Of a stretch of DNA of 64,000 nucleotides, positions 46,401 to 58,300 are shown in pieces. The translations under genes were made by a program, and so were the position numbers. The stretch comes from Amblyornis subalaris (taxonomy: Eukaryota > Chordata > Aves > Passeriformes > Ptilonorhynchidae). Each line of letters opens with the position of its first letter. The stretch's first letter is position 1. A model generated the notes under the pieces. It was given only the letters and a program-made list of their open reading frames with translations, had not been told where the DNA came from and made no database searches. Location: assembly GCA_018881555.1 (NCBI GenBank), contig JACAXG010000024.1, positions 8,077,559 to 8,141,558 on the forward strand, given 5' to 3'.

Positions 46401-49400
46401 CTCCTCCTACATTTTAAAAGAGAGTTTGTAAATAAGCACAAAAAACCAAAGCCTGACAGTTGGTGATGCACAGAGCAGTTCTGCACACCTGAAAATGGTT
46501 TTGTTTGGGATCTTGACTTGTAAATCAGATCACAAGATTTTCAAGTCTGAGTAAGGTCCCTCTTCTTGCAAGTCTGATGCCAATCAGACTGCTGACAAAC
46601 TTCCTGAAATCTCAGTGCTGTGATAAATATTTTTTCTAGCCTTCATGGAAAGAAAAACATAATGCAGTCTAATTGGAATATTCATCAAGTCACAAGAACC
46701 AGGATAATAATTTGGGCATGCACCTTTTAGGGAAAGTTTCCTGATATGCACCACTTGGGAATAATTTTAGGCAAAACAGTTTCACTGAGAAGATAAATAA
46801 AAGAGCTGTCGCACAGCAATTCTTCCCAAGGTCATTTAGTTATTTTCCTCACTTCTCTGGATAAACCATAACAGAACTGTCCTTGTTCAGAAAACATTGA
46901 AGAAATCTCTTTGCTTAGACATCCAGTTGTTTCTCTTCATTAGCCCTGTGTTAAGCTGAGCATGTATTGGATGCACTAATTTCCCATTCTATGCTCAGTC
47001 AGATATTGTGGCTCAATCAGCTTATCCCACCAGTTAATTCCTTCAATTCTTTTAGTCTCTTTTCCTGACAAGTCAGATTTCAGATAATGTAATACTTAAT
47101 AACCTGGGAGAGTTCACATCATAAATATATGCCAAGTAAACATCTTTACCATCTTTACCAAATACTAACAAAAAGGCAAATTCAGAATTCAGTATTAAAT
47201 TTGCAAGAATCCACAGACCTCCAAAACCCACAGATTTCCAAAAATAAATCTGGTTACAGTTTGGCCACATGTCCCTCACAAGCAATGAAGCTGCACACAA
47301 GGTCAGTGCCTCAGATCAGCTGCAGTGTTCAGGCAGGGCATCCTGCCAGGTACCTGCTCTAGATGGTGCTGTTGAAGAGGCCACATACCTGGACTTACCT
47401 GGACTTCTCTGCTTGCAGATTTGAGCAGTCAGATCCTGGACATACTCCGGGAATTGCTGGAAGCAGTCCCCATAGGACTTTTATTCCATGCAGCAGCATA
47501 TCTGCCTGCAGCTTAAAAAAGTGGTCTTCATTTTCTTTAAGCACCAACATGTAGTGTTCTAAATCCACTTTGTTCTTTACTGTGTAAAGAAAAAGAGCTT
47601 GGAATATCTGGTCACGCAGAGTCTCTCCACAGCCCAAAAACAAAAATGACTTGGTTCGGTACAAGTTCTGAAGGACTTCCTGGGAAGGAACAGAAACACG
47701 GAAGAGCTCCATTTACTTCAGCAGGCAAAAGCCAAGGTCAGAACTTTTAAAACACATCAGCCTGAGAAGGAACAGCAGAGCAGAACCTCACTAGTGAGCT
47801 GAAAAAAGCAAATGTTTTAAGATCAGACCAAACTGACATTTCATAATCGTTTCTTCCAAAAAAAACCCCAAAAGAAACCCTAAAACCCCCCCAACAAAAC
47901 AAACAAACAAACAAACAAAAAATCCCAAAACCAAAACACACAAAAAAACCCCCCAAAAACACAACACCAAACAATCAAAATACGGGAGTTGGAACAAGAT
48001 GATCTTTAAGGTCCTATCCAACTCAAGCCATTCTGTGAAATTTAAATAGACATGTAAGTGTTGCCAGTAAGGGAATAATTTAAATTGAGAGACTTAGGGT
48101 GACAGAATATTGGGGTCCCGTTAGGTCAATCTCTAGATAAGGAAAATTAATATTCTTGACCAAATATTTGACTTCCTATGACAGCTAAATATGACATTAA
48201 GTCCAGGATCCAGAGCTGATAACAGTTTAAACCCCTAAGAATCCAAGCAACCATATAGTGATGAATCTTTGTCCTGGAGTCCAGTAGTTTCAGGCTCTTG
48301 TTCTTTCCTGAGATAAATACAAAGAAATCCAACTCTGACATCCAGCTGAGGTGTTTGGTTGTGATTTACACAGCAACAGGTATACAAGGGCACAGACTGA
48401 CCTAGCAACACAGCTGCCTTTCTGAATAATTCTGAGTAATTCCTCTGGGCCCCAAGTATTTAATTCATGTGATCCCACAGAGCCTTAGGTATCTTGTGTG
48501 CAGTGATTATAAGAAAACAGTTTGGCAAAACATAGTAAAAATTTTAAAGATCACACAAACCATGACTTCAGGATCTTGAGTAACATCTTTATATCCTGAG
48601 GGATCGAGCACCATTCCACAGGGATCTGTATATAAGCCGTGAATATGAAGAACTCCATATTTTACATGGCCCCTTGCCCACTGAAGAACCTAAAACACAT
48701 CATGCAAGATACATCCTTTTGTTACAATATACCATATTCACCAGGAATCTGCAAAACTATACAGCTGAACTGACTTACAAATCACTTAAAGCAGAAACAA
48801 CTCCTTTTGCACTTTCCTACAGCAAGAGATTGTAATTACTAATTACACAGCTCACTTGAAATCGTAACAGAGGTGATGGCTGCAGCTGTCTCTGGCTTTT
48901 TGGGTTAAACAACCAGTCAAGCAAGAAGCAAGTTCCAGCAGCTCTGACAGAAAAGGCATAAACAGCAAATTAACTACCAGCCAGTTGAAATTCTATTTGG
49001 GATTTTAACAATGACTTTACATAAGTTAAATAAGTTTGTGAGGTTTTTTCCAGCAAATGGCGGGGAACTAGTTAATAAATGTGTCACTGAAATTCTCCTT
49101 GATCACTGTTACCAGATTATTCAGAATAAAGTGATATGTAAGAGAAATGTCTGGGCATCTGCTGTACCTTATAGACATGCTTTACCATGCTTTACTCTTT
49201 AAACAGGAAAACATCCTTCAATGCAGCTTATGTACTGACTTGTCATATATTAAGTCTCATAATTTCACTGCTCTCATCGTACCTTATCCTTATCTTTAAG
49301 GTCTAAAGATTCCATAGGTTTACCCTGTTGCTGACCAAATATTTCAAGCAAATTATCATAGTTTGTAGTCAGAACCATTGTGCCTCTCTCCATGAGCCTC

Positions 49401-51959
49401 AGGATGGATTGCAGAACCACAGGGTTCTGAATGTGTTGTTCTAAATTATCAAACACCTCCATTAAGCAATCCTGGAAGAAGTTAGGCTTCGTGTCTCCAG
49501 TACGCTGAGGAAAGAGGAGAGGAACACTTCATCAGGCCCACATGCTCTGTTACAATTGCCTCCCACAGGAACCCACACCATCTGGCTACTTAATACCAAA
49601 GCATTTCTGTAAAAGAGGGCTTGAACAGTACCAAGAAAAACCACACAAAACAAATCTCAGTTTGTTCCACTGTTCTTGCCTCTACGTAGTGCAGCTCCAA
49701 ACAACAGTCTGGGTTTCTCCAGAGACCTTGTAATACAATAAAACAACACTAAAATTAGCTTTCCCTGGATTCAGACATATCAATATTCAGCTATTCAGTA
49801 TATCCCGGATATCCCTGGGATATACTATTAAAGGTGGGGGATTTTTTTCTTTTTNTTTTAGTCCTGGTTGAGAAAACTGTATTAATGATTAAATTTGCTA
49901 CAAACACATACAGACGACTTATTGTCACACTGGGCCTGCAGAGAGGCTCACCCCAGCCTACACTTAGCACTATGTCTGTTGCCCACATTATTTTAGCTAG
50001 AAGGAAGACTTCCCTCTAGTTTGAAAACCTCTGCAAACTCAGATGGATGGCTGGGCATGCATGGGCTGTCCTCAGGGAAGCGTGAGCTGCACTAGTGATT
50101 CACATTGTGTGGCCCAAGGCCATCAGTAGGGTCAAGGCCTACGTGTGCTTTCAGGGTCTCTCCAGTTATAGCCACAGATCTAGAAATTCCTCTTTCACTT
50201 CCCAGAAACATTACAGCGAATATTTAATAGTCAGGACTCTTACTTGCATTAATTCTGATGAAAGCTTATTCTAAAACCCCAGGGATTTTTTAGCCTCTAC
50301 AAAATGTACAATGTATGATTACCCACAAAATTTCCATTTTTAACAGAAAACTTCCAAGTTTTGGAAGCAGTTTTTGTTTATAACAGAATAAAAGTATGTA
50401 GTAGTTTTAGAAACTAACAGAGGTTATAAACATACTCACTGGTGACATCTTCCTGATGAGATCATGTGCAACCACAAGCAGGTCTCTCTCTTTGATTACT
50501 TTCTTACGGAATTCAGCAACATCCCCCGGGTGCAGCACCTCCAGCTGCTCAGCTGCTCCAAGGACAGCCTCAATGCAGCTTCTCCAGGAGCACAACGCCG
50601 GGATTCCTGGGGCTACTGCAGCACTCACCCCCGTCCCAATTACCAGGAGAAGGTCCCGAGGCTGCTTTCTTACTAGACTTTTTAAGAATTTTCTTGAAAA
50701 CAGACAACAAAAGTGTTCATTGTTCACAGTGCATTTCCTGGCTTGCCTGAAGAGCTCAGGACTGACTCCAGAAGTTCATCTGAGCCATTAAAGCTCCTGC
50801 AAAACACCAAGCAACCAGCAGGAACAAAGTCTCCATTCCTACGGGATGGGATGGGCAGCCACGGAAGCCCATGGCCTTCCCCAAACCAACAATGCCCTTG
50901 AAGCCTTTTTGCCATTTTAGACAAGTAAATGTGCATGGTTAATGCCAGCTGAAAAGAGGCAACAACTTCAAATCCCTAATATCTCTGACATCCAAACTGA
51001 CAAATGCCAACTTCCAGGCCAATGGCCTAGCCAAACACCATTTCCAATGAAATTTTGAAAAAAGTAGGCAAAAGATTGTCCAATAACTGAACTAATACAT
51101 GTGTAATAGAAAGGAAGTAGAACTATTTCAAAGGAACACGTCACAATATTCCAAGGAAACAAATTTTCGTTTTTTTCTGGGAAAAAGCAGTATCTTTTAT
51201 TCTCATTTATGCTCACTGTAGGATATGTGAACATAGCAGTCATGCTGGTTTAGATCAAGGGTTCATCCAACCCACTACTCAGACATTACTACCCACAGAT
51301 CCCTCTCAGAGGCATGTTGGTGTTACATCCATAGTCTCTGCACAAACCAGCACAGGGAACTGTCAGCAAAATCTGTCTTTCATGATTACTCAGCAAAGAA
51401 GTAAAAATGCATATAAACCATACAACAAAATCACTTCTGTACAAACAAGGATTTCAGTAGTAGAAAACCTCAGAACTCACCTGACTTTCCAAACTATCTA
51501 TACAGATTTTCAGATTCTGGTAACATGGTAATATGGATGTTTAACTCCTCTTGTTTCACTATCACCTGAAACTATCTAGCTCAAACTACAATATTCTACT
51601 TGAAATAGCCTTAGGCAAATCAATAAATAAACATGTAGATATGGTTGCCAGCTAGTGCCTACAAAGAAAATGTCTTTGGTGACCCCCTTGCCTTCCTGCT
51701 ACATTCAGCCCAAATTGTTTCCTCTAGTTATTTATTCCTCACAAACAACTTAGGTGAGCATGAAGTACTTGGTCAGCAGAGAAACTAGTTTCTGTGATCA
51801 TTTCAAGTTTTCAGGCATGATGATGTTCTTGTACCATTCAGTAGTTTATTCCCACAGTGGTTTCAGATTTTCATTAGAGACAGTTTTGTATCACCTCTGT
51901 AACAAAAGTTACCTGAATTTCTGCTCACTTCTAATTGTGGCTCCTTCTGGTGAATCCAT
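43354..51959 (-). CDS. FAM118A: FAM118A, SIR2-like domain protein (six coding exons, frame break in the fifth)
   Basis: FAM118A and its paralogue FAM118B are vertebrate proteins with a SIR2-type Rossmann fold. Coding exons on minus: 51959-51913, 50692-50440, 49504-49283, 48689-48561, 47679-47399, 43457-43354; about 345 residues against 357 in human. The product starts MDSPEGATIRSEQKF. SIR2 hallmarks are visible: nucleotide-loop GTGVSAAVAPG (35-45), TTNYDNLLE (146-154) and HIHG (189-192, catalytic-type His). GCGETLRDQIF follows. After Val285 (about 47475) the frame shifts: the next family block YGDCFQQFPEYVQDLTAQIC is one frame over, and exon 6 (TSCVDCAKRKL) also needs that second frame. Exon 5 is 281 nt where its flanking phases require 3n+1. 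As written, the protein would lose its last 60 residues and run briefly out of frame. A consensus indel error is the simplest alternative. Confidence 0.96.
45010..46340 (-). mobile_element. CR1 LINE 3' fragment (about 1.3 kb) in FAM118A last intron
   Basis: Begins at the left with the CR1 3' end in reverse (GTTTAGGTTGGAAGGGACC, then ACCAGGTTGCTCCAAGTCC) and continues rightward through the 3' UTR into ORF2-derived sequence. Its sense strand is the same as FAM118A. Several moderately long open frames here are by-products of its GC content. Confidence 0.93.
47399..47679 (-). CDS. FAM118A: FAM118A coding exon 5 with frame break
   Basis: EVLQNLYRTKSFLFLGCGET through MLLHGIKV is in frame to 47476. 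From 47474 the family sequence continues in a different frame to a GTAAGT donor at 47398. The break equals a net loss of two bases (or five, counting a missing codon) or a gain of one. Confidence 0.93.
47860..47970 (-). repeat. A/C-rich low-complexity tract with (AAAC)n core
   Basis: About 110 bp of A and C on plus (T/G in the FAM118A sense), with five AAAC units near 47905. A CR1 scrap follows at 47983. Confidence 0.85.
47983..48040 (+). mobile_element. CR1 3'-end scrap
   Basis: GGAACAAGATGATCTTTAAG then GTCCTATCCAACTC and CATTCTGTGA match the last bases of CR1. Too short to classify further. Confidence 0.75.
48561..48689 (-). CDS. FAM118A: FAM118A coding exon 4 (catalytic-type His)
   Basis: 43 codons, VLQWARGHVKYGVLHIHGLY then DPSGYKDVTQDPEVM. 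HIHG matches the active-site His motif of SIR2-like enzymes. Donor GTTTGT. Confidence 0.96.
49283..49504 (-). CDS. FAM118A: FAM118A coding exon 3
   Basis: 74 codons from RTGDTKPNFFQDC, through VLTTNYDNLLEIFG, to ESLDLKDKDK. It carries the Asn/Asp pair of the SIR2 site. Donor GTACGA. Confidence 0.97.
49797..49826. repeat. Perfect 10-bp inverted repeat with 10-bp loop
   Basis: AGTATATCCC and GGGATATACT pair exactly around GGATATCCCT, whose first eight bases are themselves palindromic. In a FAM118A intron. Confidence 0.85.
50440..50692 (-). CDS. FAM118A: FAM118A coding exon 2 (NAD-loop exon)
   Basis: 253 nt. KFLKSLVRKQPRDLLLVIGT then GVSAAVAPGIPALCSW and VVAHDLIRKMSP. Donor GTGAGT. Confidence 0.97.
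51245..51350. mobile_element. Possible ancient interspersed-repeat relic
   Basis: ATCAAGGGTTCATCCAACCC resembles the opening of old amniote CR1-like tails. The match is loose and not tested. Confidence 0.25.
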
Positions 51960-51968
51960 CTCTGAGCC
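51913..51968 (-). CDS. FAM118A: FAM118A exon 2 with start codon
   Basis: After a GTTTTGTTCAG acceptor come nine untranslated bases, then ATG at 51959 and 15 codons (MDSPEGATIRSEQKF). Phase 2 out at GTAACT, matching exon 3. The CDS part is 51913-51959. Confidence 0.92.
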
Positions 51969-52794
51969 CTGAACAAAACAAAAAGCAAAATAATTCTTAA
52001 TGCTTCTCCCTTGGAAAAACCAAAGTGAAAATCAGATGTATTACTGTTGACTTTTTTCTCTTTATTCCTATCAACTGTTTTAATATCAAGACTGTGTGTC
52101 ACATCCCAGTGAAGAAAGGCATTGATGGAAACAAAGCTGCCAAAGAAAAAGTGTGCAAACCCAGGAGAGCTCCNGTTAAGCTTCAAAACACCTAAGGACT
52201 GGGATAACTGAGATGAGGCTATTCATGCAGCTGAAAAATACTTGTGTCTAAATTCAACATAGAACTTATCATGCCCACTAAAACTTTAACTCATTTCAAG
52301 TCAATTAATGAGTTTGTTGATTTTATTTTTTTCANAATAATCAGTTGATTCAACCTGGTTTGTGGAAACCAGACCTTCACACCACATACTGCTCACGAGA
52401 AGCCCTCTGAGAACCACGTGGCTACATAACCAGACTGTAGGGTATGACAGGTTTTATTTAAAATGCTTGCTGAGAAAAAAGAACTTGTTTCTGTATCATC
52501 TATATGTCTTGCCTGAAGTACAAGGAAGACTACGTCTTGGCAGGAGAACTGGCTATGGGATCATTACTGAGAAACCCCCAAGTTTCATTACTTGGGTTTC
52601 TTTTTATGAGGACGTACTTTTTGTTTGGCTTTGAAACACAGTTTTTGGGGGTGGAGATGGCAGACTGCAGTCCCTAATGCCTCAAAACAACATTGTCCCA
52701 GAGCCTAGAGCTCCTAAGCTAGTTGCTAGCTCTTATGTTCATGTGCTGGAAGCTAACTTGGAAGCAAGAGGCTCCAAGTTTGGAGATCATTTGA

Positions 52795-52990
52795 CTAACA
52801 AAAAACCCCAAAACAAAACAAAAACCAAAAAAACCCCAACCAACCAAAAAACAAAACAACTAAAAAAAAAAAAAAAAAGCCAAAAAAACCAACACCCTCC
52901 CCCCCCCAACAAAAACACCACCCAAAAAAANGCCCACCCCAAAAAACCAAAGGAAAGAACAAAATAAAAAACAGCCCACCCCGTGGTAGC
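52795..52990 (-). repeat. A/C-rich low-complexity block
   Basis: Nearly 200 bp of A and C on plus with runs of 17 A and 10 C, T/G-rich in the FAM118A sense. Contains an N. Confidence 0.87.
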
Positions 52991-53199
52991 ACAACATCAG
53001 TAATGNTGAGGAAAACACACAGATGTCTTCAGCAAATGCACCCAGGGTGTCTTTTCAGGTGGAAAAATCTTTTCCTATTATAATATTTATTTTCTCTGCA
53101 CTCTCTTCTCTCACCGACCGTATCCTATAGAGGTGCCCTACTGTCATCATTAGCACATCCAGAAATCAGGACAATAACCTGACTAGAGCAAAGCACTTC

Positions 53200-53315
53200 A
53201 GAATCACACAGAATCATCAAGGCTGGCAGAAACTTTCCAGATCACCAAGTCCATCACCCCAGCACCACCATAATCACTCCTAAACGATGTCCCCAAGTGC
53301 CACAAGTTTCCTTCA
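53200..53315 (-). mobile_element. CR1-type 3' fragment
   Basis: CACACAGAATCATCAAGGCTG followed by AGATCACCAAGTCCATCACC and GATGTCCCCAAGTGCCAC reads as a CR1 tail in reverse orientation, of a subfamily distinct from the other copies. Confidence 0.75.
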
Positions 53316-53969
53316 TACCTGGGAACATTATGAGTTCACAATGCAAAAACAACACAGGAAGGAAGGACAATTTACTTCTTGTGAAAAAGATCGTTTTTAC
53401 TTTATAACCCCATCCGAGAAAGTTTTGGGAAAGAATCCCCAAGAAAGCTTCATTAATTACAACTCCCAAAATTTAATAAAAGAAGCATCTTACCACGGGC
53501 TGCTGTCAATACCAACATTTCAGACCTCGCTGTCTCCTTTAGCTCCTAAAGTTGCTTCCTGGAAGAAGCAGCCCTGCAAGGAAGTGGGAGCAATAATCCC
53601 CCAAGTCTCACAGCGAAATGCCTGCAATAAGCGATGGAGGTCAAATGCCCCCGTGGTCTGAGTACTGGGAACTACTCCGGAACATCCCTTGGGACTGACC
53701 ACAGGTGTGGGCAGCTGCTTTTCAACAAGGTTTCCACACGGCAGGCTGGAAGTGGGAGCCCACTGTGACCCAGGGATGCCTGACAGCCGGGATGGGAGCT
53801 GGGTCCTTAGTCCAAACACAACGAGGGGGCATCGGAACAACTTCTAATTTCACATTTCTCCTCCTCAACACACTCAGTTCTATGTAAGGATCTATCAATG
53901 AAATAAGAGCTCTATTCACGGCCTGAAACGCCAAGTCACAGGTTTGACTGGACGAAACGAGTGTTTCCA

Positions 53970-54740
53970 GACAGTTTTATGTCTGAGAACTGCCTGAAAT
54001 GTTCAACCCAAAGGCAGCCGCGGGCAAAGGAATGCCCCTTCCCGGGCTCGCCGATTCCCCCTGAGAAAAACCACACCGGGAGCTGGAGTTTGGGCGGAAG
54101 AGCCACTCCTGCCCGTCCCAATTCCCTGCCTGCTCCGGGAATGACCCTGAGAGGTTCCGGGAGCCGAGCCTTCCCCGCCGCCCGGGAAACAGCCGCTCCG
54201 CCAGCGACGTTCCGGGCAGCTCAGAAATGCAGATTTTAATGAAAATCTGCTCCAAACCCGCGGCCCTTCCGCTCAAACCCGCCCGGTGGGTGGGCGGCGA
54301 GGAGAGGAACAGATCTGCCCCCTCGGCCCCGGTCCGGGAACGGGTATGGGAGTGGCCGCAGCTCCCTACAAGCACTGAAAACCGCTGAGAGGCACAAATA
54401 CAAACCTGCGAGGCTGCGTGAAACACAGCAGTCAGGTCTCAGTTACAGGAGAAAGCGAACTGGTTAACGCGCAGGTTAAGGGGTTAGTGTTCTGAAAACG
54501 TACAGGTGACAGAAGTGTAGAGATGAAAAACATCGGGGTGACGAGAATGCAAAACAAANCAAAACAAAACAAAAAAAAGGAACAAACAGCAGGAAGAGAC
54601 GGCAGCGTTACCTTGGGCGGCTCTACTGACGGCAAGGCGGGGCTGGCGGGGGTGGTCGAGGCATCATTAGGCGCGATGCTGTGACGCGGTGACAGCGGGT
54701 GGCACAGGTCACCTGGGCACGGTCACCTGCACGGACCGGA
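53970..54740 (-). promoter_or_regulatory. FAM118A: CpG-rich FAM118A promoter region with probable noncoding exon 1
   Basis: G+C and CpG rise sharply here, about 2 kb upstream of the ATG exon. A good donor (CCCAAG then GTAACG) on minus at 54612/54611 would end a 5' noncoding exon. Another weaker donor lies near 54410. GGTCACCTG occurs twice at 54708-54716 and 54721-54729. The exact start site is unknown. Confidence 0.5.
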
Positions 54741-55099
54741 AGGCAGCCCGGCACCGCACACAGCCGGCTCTCTTCAGCGAGTCACATCCCCAAAGCCAAC
54801 ACCCACAGCGCCTCCTCCCCTTCGAATCCTTCTCTTTTTTTTTTTTTTTTAAAGCTTTAAATATCTTAAAGCCAGAGCGTAAAAACTCCCAGCATGGTTT
54901 TTTCTGGTTAAATGTTAAATGTTGGTTAACAACACTGAGCTCAGCTGCACCATTTTTTCCATCGTATTGGTAAAGGCTGTATTGTGCCAGACCTGTANTG
55001 TTACAGACCTGTATCCCCAAATTCCAGTTGCAAAACTGTGTTAAAAATGCATAATTCTCTGGTTTTAATTTCATAACTGGAGTTTTTAAAACTATATAG

Positions 55100-55312
55100 A
55101 GAAGAAATTCCCCGTTGTGAGGATGGTGGGGCCCTGGCACAGGTTGCCCAGAGAATCTGTGGCTACCCCATCCCTGGAAGTGTTCCAGGCCAGGTTGGAC
55201 GGGGTTGGAGCAACCTGGTCTAGTGGAAGGTGTCCCTGTCTATGGCTGGGGCCAGAACAAGATGAACTTTAAGGCCCCTTCCAATGCAAACCAGTCTGTG
55301 ATTCTGTGATTC
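55100..55312 (+). mobile_element. CR1 LINE 3' end, plus orientation
   Basis: GGCACAGGTTGCCCAGAGAA, GAGCAACCTGGTCTAGTGG and a terminal GATTCTGTGATTCT repeat show a CR1 tail whose 3' end is at about 55312. It is the clearest plus-strand copy here. Confidence 0.93.
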
Positions 55313-58300
55313 TACTCATAATACCATTTTACAGACCTTTGAAGACCTGACATACTTCTTGGAATAAGCTTCCCCTTTCCTTTGTTTCTCTAGCCAGCCA
55401 CTTCCATTGGTTTTGGGTACAGTCAGGACTCACAGGTTTTGCATGATAGATTTGACCATTCTGTTATGTGCATGAAACGCCAGAGTTGTATTGATATTCT
55501 AGTATACTTTTAGGAAGAATTTTGGTAAGGACAACCAGTTTTGAAGATGAAATATAACTTCAGTTTTTAGTCCATATCCAGTGTTTTGGCAAGAACAGTT
55601 GTGTTCGCCACTGTGAAATCACTGACTTTCAATTCGTGTAAGAACGCTCTGTCCTTGTGAACTGTCTGTGTAATATGCCCTAGACACCACTTCTCACTTT
55701 GTTGTTATTCTTGTATTACTATATTGCAGTCCCTAGAAAGCCTTAACAAATATCTGGAGAATCAAATTCCTAGGACAAGGAAGGTGGAGGATAGGATCAG
55801 TGAGAACAGAAAGGGAGAAGGAAGAACGTAAGTAGTTTCACCTGAAAACTGACACATGATTGAGTTGGAGAAGCTCTGCAGTGTTTCCAGCTCTTTGCCT
55901 TTCACTCTTCACTGCTGCCAGTNAGGCAGCAAGGAATTTTTACATGCTGGTATTGAGGGTTCAGTAAACCTGAAGGTCAAAGACATCATGTTTTAAAAGA
56001 ACCAGGTGATATTCTTCACCCTAAACCCCAGCAACTATGTATGAAATCCAGCTTGAAATGCTACTTGACACTGTATTGTACTAATGCTGGAATGTATTAC
56101 TAAAGAATTTGTTGAGTATCTTAGAATATTTTGTCAGCTGTAGATAGGAGTTACAAAGACTGAATATTTGCCTGAGCTTGAGACTTAACATCTGGCCCGT
56201 CCTGTAGATTTACAATGCCTAATATTCTTTGTTTCACATTCATTTAAAAAGTAATGTGAGAGGAAATTTTTGTGAAGAAAGGCATTTCCATTTTTCAGTC
56301 GAATCAATTAATCTGGTGTTATTACCTTTTCCTGTAAGCCTTGTTCCTTTCATATCCTTAAACCTCAATAACTGTTATTTAAAAACCTCAAGAGTATTCA
56401 CAACAATAATACATTTCATAAGCTCTGGATTCCCTTGAAAGGAGTTGAGAAAGTCACTAAGGACAAAGAATATCAATACTTTCTAATCAAACACAGTACA
56501 AAAGTAACCACATAAACTACAATCAAAAGGAGATTTAGATACTGTTCCAAATGTACCACAAGAAGTAACATGTATTATTATCCATTATATTTCCATGTTA
56601 TTATTCTAAAATGTGAACAATTAAATATGACAGTGACAGGCCAACACCATTATGAGAAAACTGGCAGAAAGTTCAGGAGCAAAAGTCACAGTGAAAAGAG
56701 GATTTTGAAATAAGTTGAAACTGTGAGCTTTGAAAAACAAAGGAGTTTCTTTCAAGAAGCAACAAAGAAAGGCAATCAAGGTTGTCTGACGGGTAAAACA
56801 CACACTTTGAAAAAATAACTACACCAGTTCAACACTTGATTCAACTTCAGATTTCTCTCTCATAGTAAATTTGTATGTTTATCCAAATGTACTAAACAAC
56901 ACATTAAGTCAGTTGCTTATTTGGGGGNTTGTTGCCAACTTTGGAAATAACACTTGAAAGGATGTAATCAGGCTAAGAAGTGCAGCTGGTTGGTTTTGGC
57001 TGCAAGATGCAATGCATCTGATTATTCAGCTGTGGTTCTATGAACTGAGATGTAATGTTGATTTACTTTTGACATCTTGCTGTTTGAAAAGTTATGATAA
57101 AGTAAATCCAAGTCTACATTATGCCAGAACCTGCTGGTTTGAAAGAAACCAAGCAAAACTTGTAATGAAAGCTTATTGAGCTTGCTGAAAAGTATCTTTA
57201 AGACACCAACTAACTTGTGTCTTATTTTTTTCCATAGCAGGAAGCCAGTCTGTCCCTGTTGACTGAGATAAAATTCCTTGCACAATGGAACTGCCAGTTA
57301 TTCCCCGTTAGGGGATTACTGTATTCTAACTTGGAGCTAACTGGATTTTACTAGTTTTTCATCTTGGTAAACAGAATAGTTTATAAAATACTTTGAAGAT
57401 AAAGATACTATCAGAAATTCAAAGTATGTTTTCAAAAGCCGGTGTCAGTTCACTTAGAGGTTACTCATGATTGAATGTAAAGATTATTTTTCAAAGATAA
57501 CCTTTGACTTGCAGCACTGTCTGTATGTATGCTCTGCAGAGTGACATGATCTGTAAAATAATTCTGGATGTAACTGCAGGTATATTTTTAAAGCTGCCAA
57601 GTGTTAAGCACGTCTTCACCAACAAGGTCTCCCTACAGTCACCTTTTACCTAACAGAGTCTAATTTCCACCAACTTCTGCGTTACTTCACACCTGCCTCT
57701 CTCACACCGACCTTGTATTGTCAACATTGAAACTGTGATCATTTCAGTACAGTCACATGTGAAAAAATACATATTAAAAGGGCTCTGTTAACTGCCATCT
57801 TTCTGACCTTGACTTTAATTTGAACTTTTTTATAAAAAGGTCTGAATACATGAGTTTGCTTTGAAAAACCAAGGAGTGTAGCTGAATGGCATGTCCTTAG
57901 ATTAAAGAAGTTGTACTGTGCAATATTTTCTAACCAAAAAAACCCCAACAAAACAACAAAGAAGCTCTATTTACAAGGTCCTTATCTGTTCTGAACAGCA
58001 GCAGTGTGTGCAGCAGTGGGAAAGGGAGGAAAACCACTGTGGAGAGGTAGGAGTGTAATCGAAAAAAGGAGTAAAACAAAACCAAAGAGAAGACAGTCAA
58101 AAAAAAAAGAAAGAGAGAGAAAAGGTAAAAGGAAATAAAACATTCTGGAGCCTGGAGAGAATGGATTTAAACCAAGCATATTACTGTAAAGAATGGGAAG
58201 AGAGAAGGGCAGACAGGAAGTTGCAAATAATCAAATTTTGCTTGACAAAGTTGCTACTGTTAAAAAACATAACTAGGTCAGGGAAATGAACCTTGGGAAT

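Larger units (their letters stand above)
43458..54611 (-). other. FAM118A introns
   Basis: Introns at 43458-47398 (1.3 kb of CR1), 47680-48560 (A/C tract plus a CR1 scrap), 48690-49282, 49505-50439 (hairpin at 49797-49826), 50693-51912 (possible old repeat near 51245-51350), and 51969 to about 54611 (A/C tract, CR1 piece). Outside those the sequence looks unique. Confidence 0.75.
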
